A stretch of 64,000 nt of DNA from positions 744,001 through 808,000 of the forward strand of contig NZ_FOQV01000003.1 in NCBI RefSeq assembly GCF_900113835.1. The letters are read 5' to 3'. Position numbers and translations under genes: made by a program. The notes under the pieces were generated by a model. That model did not search any database. It worked only from the letters and a program-made list of their open reading frames with translations, and was not told the origin of the DNA. This DNA is from Allobosea sp. OK403. GTDB lineage: Bacteria > Pseudomonadota > Alphaproteobacteria > Rhizobiales > Beijerinckiaceae. Of the stretch, positions 33,360 to 40,971 are shown piece by piece (position 1 is the first letter of the stretch; every line of letters starts with the position of its first letter).

Positions 33360-34288
33360 CCCCGCGCTCCCGCGACACGCATGCTAGGTGGAGCCGCTGC
33401 CTGCATCAGATCGCCCGCCGCATCGAGCCAGGCGTCGATCTCGGCGAGGTCATGGGCGTCCATCGGAGGCACCTTGGCGCGCACGACCCGATTGTCGAGA
33501 ACCCCGCGCCGCGACAGCACATGCTTGGTGAAGGCCATGCGAAAATTCGCCTGGATCACCAGCAGCGGCAGCGTGCGCATATAGAGTTCGCGGGCACGAG
33601 CGATCTGGCCGGCGCGGAAGGCCCGGTCCATCGCGACATGGATGTCCGACAGCTCGACCGCCGGCATCGCGCCGCAGACGCCGCGATTATATTCGTCGAT
33701 GAAGTAGCGCGCCCCGCCGCCCCCGATCACGCCCTTGAGATGCTCCGGCTTGCCAGCGATGAGCGCCGAGATCGCCAGCCCCGAGGGCAGCGTCTCCTCC
33801 TTGACATAGGTGATGGCGCGGTTGCCGCGGACGATGTCGAGGATCGTCTCGGGCTTCAGATCCGAGCCGCGCGGCGCCGGCGCGTTCTGCAGGACGATCT
33901 CAAGACCGGGCACCGCATCGGCGATATCCCTGTAGAAGGCAGCGACAGCCTCGAAGCCGGCGTCAACGCTCTTGGGCGCCTGAATCATCACAGTCGCGAC
34001 GCCAAAACCCATCGCCTCGCGAGCATGGCCGACCGCCTCCGCGACGCTGGCGGCGCTGGCCCCCGCGACGATCGGGACCCTGCCGGCGACACGCTCGACA
34101 ACGACCTTCAGCAAGGCCGCCCGTTCCGCCGCAGTGAGATCGTCGACCTCGCTGGCGAAGCCGGGGAAGACGACGCCGTCCACACCAGCGCCGAGCGCGA
34201 AATCGGTGACCCGCGCCATGGCGGCGGCATCGATGCCACCTTCCGCCGTGAACGGCGTCGGCAGCACCGGAAGGATGCCCTGCAACAC
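33356..34288 (-). CDS. Dihydrodipicolinate synthase-family aldolase/dehydratase
   Basis: GTG start at 34288 follows GGAGG by seven bases. The 310-residue class I aldolase has the N-terminal LPVLPTPFTAEGGIDAAA, the Gly-rich FPGFASEVDDLT phosphate/carboxylate loop variant, a Tyr-poor middle, and the Schiff-base Lys in ITYVKEETLPSG. In sugar-acid operons the family cleaves or dehydrates 2-keto-3-deoxy acids (pyruvate plus aldehyde, or a semialdehyde). It is the first gene of the operon, right behind the promoter and candidate operator. Confidence 0.88.
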   Translation of the reverse strand: MLQGILPVLPTPFTAEGGIDAAAMARVTDFALGAGVDGVVFPGFASEVDDLTAAERAALLKVVVERVAGRVPIVAGASAASVAEAVGHAREAMGFGVATVMIQAPKSVDAGFEAVAAFYRDIADAVPGLEIVLQNAPAPRGSDLKPETILDIVRGNRAITYVKEETLPSGLAISALIAGKPEHLKGVIGGGGARYFIDEYNRGVCGAMPAVELSDIHVAMDRAFRAGQIARARELYMRTLPLLVIQANFRMAFTKHVLSRRGVLDNRVVRAKVPPMDAHDLAEIDAWLDAAGDLMQAAAPPSMRVAGARG

Positions 34289-34305
34289 GACCTAACCTCC
34301 CATTT

Positions 34306-34344
34306 GATCCATATGTTGGATCGATTGTTATTATATATGGATCG
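34306..34344. promoter_or_regulatory. Candidate operator with three TGGATC half-sites
   Basis: A perfect dyad GATCCA-TATGT-TGGATC lies at 34306-34322. The seven-base word TGGATCG recurs at 34317 and 34338, exactly 21 bases apart, two DNA turns. The sites overlap and follow the predicted start of transcription of the sugar operon. The operon's own IclR-lactonase fusion is the natural candidate to bind here; this is inference. Confidence 0.55.
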
Positions 34345-34369
34345 TAGTTTGCGCCTCCGATCAGGTCAA
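34341..34369 (-). promoter_or_regulatory. Predicted promoter of the sugar operon
   Basis: On the minus strand TTGACC (34364-34369) and TACGAT (34341-34346) are separated by 17 bases. A more A/T-rich TATAAT lies just downstream but without a matching -35 box. Transcription would run into the DHDPS-family gene. Confidence 0.5.
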
Positions 34370-34390
34370 GCCGCGTCGCGGCGGTCCCCG

Positions 34391-34426
34391 GCAGCCCTCG
34401 ACGACAGGAGCGTCGTCGAGGGCTGC
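34391..34426. terminator. Long perfect hairpin, probable insulator/terminator
   Basis: Arms GCAGCCCTCGACGAC and GTCGTCGAGGGCTGC (15 bases each) enclose AGGAGC. There is no T run on either side, so it is not a classic intrinsic terminator. It lies downstream of the lyase gene and upstream of the sugar-operon promoter, both reading leftward. Confidence 0.5.
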
Positions 34427-34626
34427 TGAAGCCGAAGTCACGATTCAAGGTTTCGAGAAGAGGAGCGCCGGGGGGCCGCGCAGGAGGCGTCGGCGAGAGC
34501 TTGGCGCTTGCGCTCAGAACCACACCGTCACTCCGAGTCGATCCGAAGGATCGAGCCCGGAATGACGCGCAGGACGGGGTCTCACGTTAGAGAAGCGCCA
34601 GACGGATTACTCGCGGCGCTCCGCCG

Positions 34627-36135
34627 TCATTTGGCGCGTTCCAGGAGCTTTCCAAAATCACGGTCGAGCGCGGCAAGCGCGCTATCGATCCTGCCGCGCC
34701 GCTCCTTGCTCCATTGCTCCTGCTGCGCCAGCTTCTGCTTGGCCAAGCCCAGCATGCGCGCCATCTCGGCAGGCTGCGGCCCGCCAGTGGTGGCACGGTT
34801 GCGGACAATGGCGACCGGATCGAGCGTGGCACGAAACTCCGCCTCGCTCAGCGGCAGCTCCGAACCCGTCACATTCATCTCCTTCAGCGTGACCTTGTAG
34901 ATCCGCTGGGCTTCCGCATAGGGGAAGTCCGTGGGCCGGATATTGTTCGCCTTGGCGTAGTCGACAACTTCGGAGGCGAAGTGGTGGCCGACGCGGAAGG
35001 GCAGCTTGTATGTGCGCATCAGCACATCGGCGACCTCCTGGGAGGCCGTCCAGTCGCTGTTGAGCTCTTCCAGCGCCCGAGCGGGATCGATGACCAGCCC
35101 GTTCAGGATCCGGTCCCAGCCATCGAGCATCGCAATCGTGCCGGTGATCACCGCCGCATTGTCGCGCACGCTCTTCACGTCGCTCATGCCGGGCGGAATA
35201 TTGTGGGCCTGGATGACGCGCCCGATGCCTGCGGTGATCACGCTCGAGGCCTGGCTGCGCGTGCTGTTGAGCAGGCCGGGATTGCGCTTCTGCGGCATGG
35301 CGCTGGAGACATAGGTGTTGCCGTCGCCTTCAGCCAAAAGGATCCAGGGACGCGGCTGCGCATACTGGGTCATGACGTCTTCGACGAAGGCGCCGGCATG
35401 CAAGGCGATGCTGGTGGCGAGCGCGCCGACCTCTACTGGCAACTCGGCCGCAGCGATCTGGGCCGCGTCATAGGCATTGTCGACCGTGTCGGCAAAGCCA
35501 AGATAGCTCGCCATGCGGTTCCGGTTCAGCGGCCAGCTGGTGCCGTTCAGCACGGTCGTGCCCATCGGCGAGCGGTCCAGCCGGGCGAAAGCCTCGCGCA
35601 GGCGCTGCGCATCACGATCGAGCCCCGCGACATGGCCCAGCAGGTAGTGCCCATAGCTGTTGGGCTGGGCGGCGACGCCATTGGTGTAGTTCGGCACGAT
35701 GGTGTCGACATGCTTCTCGGCGAGCCGGACCATGGTGGCCATGACCTTGCGCAGCCGCTCGTCCAGTCGCAGCAATTCGTCGCGCATGATCGCCGCACGC
35801 ACGGTGGCGAGCATGTCCTGGCTCGAGCGGCCGGCATGCAGCAGGGTCGCCTCGACGCCGGCGGCTTCGATCAGCAGCGGCTCGAAGGTGATGACGAGCG
35901 TCGGCCGTTTGGCGCCGGGCTTCTCCGCCGCCTTGAGCATGCTGTCGAGGCCTGCCGCGATCCGTGGCGCGAGCGCGGGGTCGAGCAGGCCCTCATCCGT
36001 GTTGATGACAGCGCTCGCCTTGTTGATCTCGCCCAGCCAGTAGAATTCGTCGTGCTTCGGCGCTGACTGCGCGTTGGCAGAAGCCGCACAGGCAAGCGCC
36101 AGCAGTCCCGCAAAAGCCGTTCTTGTTCCGAACAT
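34627..36135 (-). CDS. Argininosuccinate lyase/fumarase-superfamily protein with secretion signal
   Basis: The 502-residue protein has the superfamily loop SSAMPQKRNPG at 277-287 (catalytic Ser region), a GRSSQD segment at 102-107, and long helical bundles. Unusually it begins with a Sec-type signal peptide (hydrophobic FAGLLALACAASANA, cleavage near residue 22), so it is predicted periplasmic; ordinary argininosuccinate or adenylosuccinate lyases are cytosolic. GGGAGG precedes the ATG well. A periplasmic lyase could release fumarate from an N-substituted aspartate or similar compound. It follows an M20 hydrolase gene with a 118-base gap on the same strand. Confidence 0.8.
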   Translation of the reverse strand: MFGTRTAFAGLLALACAASANAQSAPKHDEFYWLGEINKASAVINTDEGLLDPALAPRIAAGLDSMLKAAEKPGAKRPTLVITFEPLLIEAAGVEATLLHAGRSSQDMLATVRAAIMRDELLRLDERLRKVMATMVRLAEKHVDTIVPNYTNGVAAQPNSYGHYLLGHVAGLDRDAQRLREAFARLDRSPMGTTVLNGTSWPLNRNRMASYLGFADTVDNAYDAAQIAAAELPVEVGALATSIALHAGAFVEDVMTQYAQPRPWILLAEGDGNTYVSSAMPQKRNPGLLNSTRSQASSVITAGIGRVIQAHNIPPGMSDVKSVRDNAAVITGTIAMLDGWDRILNGLVIDPARALEELNSDWTASQEVADVLMRTYKLPFRVGHHFASEVVDYAKANNIRPTDFPYAEAQRIYKVTLKEMNVTGSELPLSEAEFRATLDPVAIVRNRATTGGPQPAEMARMLGLAKQKLAQQEQWSKERRGRIDSALAALDRDFGKLLERAK

Positions 36136-36253
36136 TGTTCGTCCTCCCTTGAGCCGTCGCAACCGGGGCGCGCAGCCAGGGCGCGGATCCGCGTGGAAGC
36201 TACAGCCTCCGGCGAATCCGCCAAAGAGCGTTCGCCCTGCACAAGTGAAAGGC

Positions 36254-37417
36254 CTAAGCGGCAGGCAGGCGCTGACGTGCGATCGCGGCATGGAAGCGCG
36301 CGCCGAAGATCAGGCCCTCATCGTTGAAGTCGTAGGTCGGGTTGTGCAGCGGGGACGACGCCTCGCCATTGCCGACGAAGGCGAAGCAACCCGGCACATG
36401 CTCCAGGAAGCGGGCGAAATCTTCCGAGCCGGTCATCGGCTCGCGGGCCGTCGTCACCGCCGCATTGCCGAAGACGTCACGCGCGGCAATGAAGGCGTCT
36501 TCGACCAGGGCCTCGTCGTTCAGCAGCGGGACGAATTCGCGGGTATAGCTCATCTCGGCGGTGACGTTGTAGGTCAGCGCGGTGCCCTGGGCGATGATGC
36601 CCATCTGCTCTTCGATCCTGGCGCTGATCTCTGGCCGGAAACTGCGCGCATCGCCCAGGATGCGGGCGAGGCCCGGCAGGGCGTTGCGGGTCCCGTCGGT
36701 CAGCAATTCCGTGACGGAGACGACGCCGATATCGGTCGGGCTCAGGCGGCGCGAGACGATGGTCTGGAGATTGGTGACGAGCGCGCAGGCGGCGACGAGC
36801 ACCTCATTGCCCATCTGTGGGCGCGCCGCATGGCCGCCGACGCCCTTGAGCACGATCTCGAAATTATCCTCGGCCGACATGATCGGCCCCGCTTTGGTCT
36901 GGAACTGCCCGACGGCAAGGCCGGGCATGTTGTGCAACCCGAAAATCTCCTCGAAGGGGAAGCGTTCCAGCAGTCCGTCGGCGAGCATGGCGAGCGCGCC
37001 CCTGCCCCATTCCTCCGCCGGCTGGAAGACGAAGCGCACGGTGCCGTCGAAGCCGCCTTGCTCCGCCAGCATTTTCGCGGCGCCGAGCAGCATCGCAGTG
37101 TGCCCGTCATGTCCGCAGGCATGCATCACGCCCGGCGTCCGGGAGCGATGGGCATGGTCGCCCTGCTCGGTGATGCGCAGCGCATCCATATCGGCCCGCA
37201 GCGCGATCGCCCGGTTGCCCGTCCCGCATGTCAGCGTGCCGACGACGCCGGTCCCACCAATGCCTTCCGCGACCTCGCTCAGGCCGAACTCGCGCAGCTT
37301 GGCCGCGACGAAGGCGGCTGTGCGGTTCTCCTCAAAGCCGTGCTCGGGATGGGCATGGAGATCGCGCCGCCAGGCGGTCATCTCGGCAACCAGCGCATCA
37401 TGATCGAGCGTCGTCAT
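36254..37417 (-). CDS. M20-family amidohydrolase (hippurate hydrolase/aminoacylase-like)
   Basis: The 387-residue enzyme has RADMDAL (75-81), the metal cluster HACGHDGHTA with Cys101 and His103, Glu135-Glu136 in QPAEEWGRGA, and the C-terminal MTGSEDFARFLE. Cytosolic members release amino acids from N-acyl amino acids. Start and stop overlap the GST gene by four bases. The operon context of ammonia-lyase and lyase points to degradation of a modified amino acid. Confidence 0.9.
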   Translation of the reverse strand: MTTLDHDALVAEMTAWRRDLHAHPEHGFEENRTAAFVAAKLREFGLSEVAEGIGGTGVVGTLTCGTGNRAIALRADMDALRITEQGDHAHRSRTPGVMHACGHDGHTAMLLGAAKMLAEQGGFDGTVRFVFQPAEEWGRGALAMLADGLLERFPFEEIFGLHNMPGLAVGQFQTKAGPIMSAEDNFEIVLKGVGGHAARPQMGNEVLVAACALVTNLQTIVSRRLSPTDIGVVSVTELLTDGTRNALPGLARILGDARSFRPEISARIEEQMGIIAQGTALTYNVTAEMSYTREFVPLLNDEALVEDAFIAARDVFGNAAVTTAREPMTGSEDFARFLEHVPGCFAFVGNGEASSPLHNPTYDFNDEGLIFGARFHAAIARQRLPAA

Positions 37418-38073
37418 TGCGGTCCTCCATCCTGTGTTTCGCCGTCATAGGGCGTGGCGCGCATCGAGGGCCGCTGGCAGAAATCGTCATACCAGGCGGT
37501 GAGCCGCGGCGCGCGCTTGCGGAACCCTGGCAGGTCGCGGAATTCGAGCCAGGCCAGCGCCGTCGCCAGCGCGATCTGACCGATGGTGGCTTGGCCGCTG
37601 GTGACCTGCGCCCCGAGCTCCGCCTGCGCTTCCAGATGCTCATAGGCTTCGAGCAGCTTCATCGCCTGTCCATGCGCCAAAGGCGGATAGCGCAAGGCTT
37701 CCGGGCGCCGCACCGTCTCCCAGCGCAGCGCGATGCCTGCATCGCAAAGGCCCTGAGCCAATGCCTGCAAACGCAGCGCCTCATAGCGCGCCGGCCCCTC
37801 GCCCGGGATCAGCCTGCCCAGGCCGCCGAGCCGGTCGAGATAGTCGCAGATGACGACCGAATCGAAGAGCGCGCCGGCATCCGGCGTCAGCAGCACCGGC
37901 ACTTTCCCAAGCGGATTGGCCGCAAAGACGGGATCGTTGCGGTTGGTCGGGCTGGTCTCGTGGTGGACGACATCGATGCGGTCGGCGAGGCCGAGTTCAT
38001 GGGCGCTGACCAGCACCTTGCGGGCATAGGGGGAGTGGCTCTGGTAGAGAAGCGTCAGGCCGTCGGACATCAC
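37414..38073 (-). CDS. Glutathione S-transferase-like protein
   Basis: The 219-residue protein has a thioredoxin-like N-terminal domain (LLYQSHSPYARKVLVSAHE, then NPLGKVPVLLTPDAG with the cis-Pro, and SVVICDYLDR) and an all-helical C-terminal domain. Ser residues in SHSPYARK replace the usual Cys, as in many bacterial GSTs. It is embedded by four-base overlaps between an ammonia-lyase and an M20 hydrolase. The substrate is unknown; it may detoxify or isomerise a pathway intermediate. Confidence 0.88.
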   Translation of the reverse strand: MMSDGLTLLYQSHSPYARKVLVSAHELGLADRIDVVHHETSPTNRNDPVFAANPLGKVPVLLTPDAGALFDSVVICDYLDRLGGLGRLIPGEGPARYEALRLQALAQGLCDAGIALRWETVRRPEALRYPPLAHGQAMKLLEAYEHLEAQAELGAQVTSGQATIGQIALATALAWLEFRDLPGFRKRAPRLTAWYDDFCQRPSMRATPYDGETQDGGPQ

Positions 38074-39266
38074 GCCACCCGGCCACCGACCTCGGCCGGT
38101 GTCAGCCCGACGAGTTCGGCATAGCGTTCGGGATCGGTCGCGCCCTCGGTGTTAATCACCAGCACGCGCGACGATGCGTCGAGACCAAGCGCCGACCGAA
38201 TCGCCGGGTCCGCTGCTGCGCGCATCAGCCCGGCCAGACCGGCGCAGCCGCTCTCGCCGGCGACGATAGCGGGATCCCCCGCTTTGGGGCGGGCCAGGCG
38301 GTTCATTGCTGCTACCGCATCCGCATCCTCGACCGTCATGAAGGCGTCCGCGACCCGCGACAGCACGCGCCAGGCGATGGGGGACGGCTCGTAACACTCC
38401 AGCATCGCCATGACAGTGGGCTCGCCATGGGCCACCTTGACCGGTCGGCCAGCGCGGGCGGCCTCGACGATGCAGGCGGCGCGCGCGGGGTCGACCACGG
38501 TGAAGACCGGCCGCGCCTCGCCCAGCACGAGCGCCAGATGCGCGGCCACGGCCGCGGCGATTCCGCCCACGCCGGCCTGGACGAAGACATGCGTCGGTCT
38601 GGCGGGAAGCTGCTCCAGCGCCTCGCGCACGAGCGCGGTATAACCCTGCATCACAAGGCCGGGGATGCGCTCATAACCATCCCAGGAGGTGTCGGAGACG
38701 ACAATCCAGCCTTTCTCCCCTGCTATGCGGGCGGCCTCGACGACGGAATCGTCATAGGTTCCGGCGACGCGCATGATCTGCGCACCGAAGCGGGCGATCG
38801 CCGCGATCCGCTCCTCGCTGACGCCGGCGTGAACGACGATCACCGCCTTTGCCCCGGCGAGCTGCGCACCCTGCGCGACCGAGCGGCCGTGATTGCCGTC
38901 CGTGGCGCAGGCGAAGGTCATCTCCGCGGCGACGGCGCGAACCTCGGGCTCGCGGAACGCATCCTCGCCCAGTTTCCGGCCAAGCCGCGCTTCGGCGGCC
39001 TCCAGCACCAGCCTGATCACGGCATAGCCCCCGCCCAGCGCCTTGAAGCTGCCGAGCCCGAGACGATGACCCTCATCCTTCACGTGCAAGGCTGCGATGC
39101 CCAATTCGGCTGCCAGCCCCGGCAAAGCATGGAGCGGCGTCACCGCATGGTCGATGCGCTCAGCGAGATGGCGCCCGATCGCGTCGGCTCCCGCGCCGCC
39201 GAGTGTCTCGGCATCGACGGGAACGAGTGCGCTACGGTAATCGGCATGCTGGTTGAGCAGGAACAT
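38070..39266 (-). CDS. PLP-dependent diaminopropionate ammonia-lyase-like enzyme
   Basis: The 398-residue fold-type II PLP enzyme has Lys75 in LGLGSFKALGGGYAV as Schiff-base residue, a TDGNHGRSVAQGA substrate/PLP loop, and a phosphate loop QAGVGGIAAAVA. The sequence order and the DEGHRLGLGSFKALGG motif match diaminopropionate ammonia-lyase (YgeX). That enzyme converts 2,3-diaminopropionate to pyruvate and two ammonia; relatives act on other beta-substituted amino acids. It is the first gene of the four-gene operon and is divergent from an Lrp/AsnC regulator. ATG at 39266 is chosen because upstream codons overlap the promoter region. Confidence 0.87.
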   Translation of the reverse strand: MFLLNQHADYRSALVPVDAETLGGAGADAIGRHLAERIDHAVTPLHALPGLAAELGIAALHVKDEGHRLGLGSFKALGGGYAVIRLVLEAAEARLGRKLGEDAFREPEVRAVAAEMTFACATDGNHGRSVAQGAQLAGAKAVIVVHAGVSEERIAAIARFGAQIMRVAGTYDDSVVEAARIAGEKGWIVVSDTSWDGYERIPGLVMQGYTALVREALEQLPARPTHVFVQAGVGGIAAAVAAHLALVLGEARPVFTVVDPARAACIVEAARAGRPVKVAHGEPTVMAMLECYEPSPIAWRVLSRVADAFMTVEDADAVAAMNRLARPKAGDPAIVAGESGCAGLAGLMRAAADPAIRSALGLDASSRVLVINTEGATDPERYAELVGLTPAEVGGRVA

Positions 39267-39342
39267 CGCGACCTCGCTTGAATGCGGCCCCGAAGGAATA
39301 TTGCAAGCAGCGCGAAAAAGGCGCTGCAATCTGGGGCGCTCA

Positions 39343-39370
39343 ATGCAAGTTTGTTTCGTCGCAAATTTGC
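39343..39370. promoter_or_regulatory. Candidate Lrp/AsnC operator in divergent promoter
   Basis: GCAAATTTGC at 39361-39370 is a perfect 10-base palindrome, and GCAAGTTTGT lies one to two turns upstream (39346-39355). Such A/T-centred dyads suit Lrp-type regulators. The sites are between the ammonia-lyase operon and the regulator gene. Confidence 0.45.
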
Positions 39371-39384
39371 TTCGTGGGATCGCC

Positions 39385-39864
39385 GTGCCCGAGAATCCGC
39401 CCCATTCGCTCGACGCTTTCGACCGAGCCATTCTCGCGATCCTGCAACAGGACAACACCACCCCTCAGCGGGTCATCGGCGAGCGCGTGAATCTGTCGGC
39501 GCCGGCCGTGCAGCGCCGGATCCGGCGGATGGAGCAGTCCGGCGTCATCCAGGCCAATGTCGCGATCGTCGATCCCGCCGCACTCGGCCATCCCATCACG
39601 ATCTTCGTCGAGGTCGAGCTCGTCAGCGAAACCGCCGGGGACATCGACGAAGCCAAGCGCAGCTTCCTGGCCGCGCCCGAGGTGCAGCAATGCTATTACG
39701 TGACGGGTGATGTCGACTTCATGCTCGTCGTGCTGGTGCCGAGCATGGCAGCCTATGAGGCGCTGACGCGCCGGCTCTTCTTCGACAACGCCAATATCCG
39801 CAAATTTCGCACCTTCGTCGCCATGGACCGCGTCAAGGCCGGCCTTACCGTCCCGGTAGCCTAG
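39385..39864 (+). CDS. Lrp/AsnC-family transcriptional regulator
   Basis: GTG at 39385 gives a standard 159-residue protein: helix-turn-helix LDAFDRAILAILQQDN, then VIGERVNLSAPAVQRRIRRME, and a RAM ligand domain (HPITIFVEVEL, CYYVTGDVDFMLVVLV). ATG at 39343 would add 14 residues encoded by the putative operator and is less likely. It is transcribed away from the diaminopropionate ammonia-lyase operon and probably activates it in response to its amino-acid substrate. Confidence 0.88.
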   Translation: MPENPPHSLDAFDRAILAILQQDNTTPQRVIGERVNLSAPAVQRRIRRMEQSGVIQANVAIVDPAALGHPITIFVEVELVSETAGDIDEAKRSFLAAPEVQQCYYVTGDVDFMLVVLVPSMAAYEALTRRLFFDNANIRKFRTFVAMDRVKAGLTVPVA

Positions 39865-39877
39865 CGGCTGCCAGGGT

Positions 39878-40210
39878 TCAGAGCCGCCCCGCCTTGTGCC
39901 ATTCGCGCCAATGCGCGGCCCGCTCCTTGAGCCGCGCGGTCCGGATATAGGGATCGTCCTCCTCCAGCCGCTCGAGCGCCTCGAAGGAGAACGCCTCGGC
40001 TCCGTGCTCGTCCCAGCATAGCTGCAAGGCTTTGTTCGGGTGGTTCCCGAAGCGCAGCATGAACCATATCCGGTTCTGGATCGTGCTCAGCTCGGCGCAT
40101 GCGCCGATCCAAGCCTCTCCCGACACGGTGCAGCGGATCAGATAGATCCCGCTGATGATCTTGCGTTCCTTGTAAGCGGCAACGGCCGCCTTCCTGTCCT
40201 CTGCGCGCAT
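39878..40210 (-). CDS. GIY-YIG nuclease-family protein (110 aa)
   Basis: The small protein has the GIY part in IISGIYLIRCTVSGEAWIG, with Trp-Ile-Gly in place of Tyr-Ile-Gly, followed by RIWFMLRFGNHPNKALQ and Glu in FEALERLEEDDPY. Stand-alone UPF0213-like GIY-YIG proteins are widespread and of unclear function. The degenerate YIG motif leaves catalytic activity uncertain. It is divergent from the DUF2239 gene across a strong palindrome. Confidence 0.82.
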   Translation of the reverse strand: MRAEDRKAAVAAYKERKIISGIYLIRCTVSGEAWIGACAELSTIQNRIWFMLRFGNHPNKALQLCWDEHGAEAFSFEALERLEEDDPYIRTARLKERAAHWREWHKAGRL

Positions 40211-40243
40211 GCCGCTCTCCTTCGCCAGTCAAAGACCCGCGTT

Positions 40244-40265
40244 CAATATAACCCGGGTGATATTG
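40244..40265. promoter_or_regulatory. 22-bp palindrome overlapping a -35 box
   Basis: CAATAT-a-ACCCGGGT-g-ATATTG is symmetric at 20 of 22 positions. The TTGACA box (40263-40268) overlaps its right end, and a second ACCCGGATAT half-site lies at 40281-40290 on the -10 region. This is a convincing repressor-type operator (TetR- or MarR-like spacing) for the DUF2239 gene and perhaps the GIY-YIG gene. Confidence 0.6.
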
Positions 40266-40291
40266 ACATAAGATATTTTTACCCGGATATA
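40263..40291 (+). promoter_or_regulatory. Predicted promoter of the DUF2239 gene
   Basis: TTGACA, a 17-base spacer and GATATA lie 27 bases before ATG 40318. It is among the best sigma-70-like matches noticed in the window and is embedded in the palindrome/half-site array. Confidence 0.55.
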
Positions 40292-40317
40292 AAGTGGGAA
40301 ATCGCAGAGGCTCCGCC

Positions 40318-40953
40318 ATGTCCGACCCATTCGCCCCATCATGCACCGCCTTCGAAGGGACCCGACGGCTGGCCTCCGGCTCCCTGAGCGAGGTCGCCCG
40401 CGCAGTGAAGGCGGCGGTTGATGGCGGCTCGCTCGAGCCCGTGCTCGTCTTCGATGACGCCTCGGGACAAGTGATCGATTTCGATCTCCGAGGCTCCGAG
40501 GCGGATGTGATCGCGCGCCTGCCCGCGCTCGCCGCACGACTGGCCCCACCGCAGGCGCAGCCACTGCAGACAGAAGGGGAGACGGCGGCCGGACCGCGCG
40601 GCAAGGGTCGCCCGAAACTGGGCGTGATCGCTCGCGAGGTGACCTTGCTGCCCCGGCATTGGGACTGGCTCGCCGCGCAGCAAGGCGGCGCTTCCGCCGC
40701 CTTGCGACGTTTGGTCGAGCAGGCCAGGCGTGCTGGCGGCGCGAGCCAGCAGCGACGGATGGCACGGGAAACGGCCTATCGCTTCATCTCGGCGATGGCC
40801 GGCAACCTCGCCGGCTTCGAGGAGGCGACGCGCGCATTGTTTGCCGACGACCGGCCCCGCATGGAAGCGCATATGGCGACCTGGCCGCAGGACATCCGCG
40901 ACCACACGCTGCGCCTCGCCTGGGGCGCTCACGTCCCGTCGACCGAACTCTGA
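40318..40953 (+). CDS. DUF2239-family protein
   Basis: The 211-residue cytosolic protein has the family order: N-terminal YTAF-like strand (CTAFEGTRRLASGSLSEVA), LVFDDASGQVIDFDLRG, a linker with GRPKLGVIAREVTLLPRHWD, and a helical C-terminus (ETAYRFISAMAGNLAGFEEA). The family is conserved but of unknown function; the REVTLLPRHWDWL motif suggests contact with nucleic acid in some predictions, but I cannot confirm this. The alpha/beta hydrolase gene follows with an 18-base gap. Confidence 0.85.
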   Translation: MSDPFAPSCTAFEGTRRLASGSLSEVARAVKAAVDGGSLEPVLVFDDASGQVIDFDLRGSEADVIARLPALAARLAPPQAQPLQTEGETAAGPRGKGRPKLGVIAREVTLLPRHWDWLAAQQGGASAALRRLVEQARRAGGASQQRRMARETAYRFISAMAGNLAGFEEATRALFADDRPRMEAHMATWPQDIRDHTLRLAWGAHVPSTEL

Positions 40954-40971
40954 GGAAAGGCTCGTCGGGCC

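Larger units (their letters stand above)
34289..34626. other. Intergenic region: sugar-operon promoter, long hairpin, family A fragment
   Basis: Reading from the operon outward: the promoter and TGGATC half-sites (34306-34369), a perfect 15-base hairpin (34391-34426), and a short family A palindrome (34527-34566). The hairpin probably insulates the upstream lyase gene, which is also on the minus strand. No gene is supported in the gap. Confidence 0.6.
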
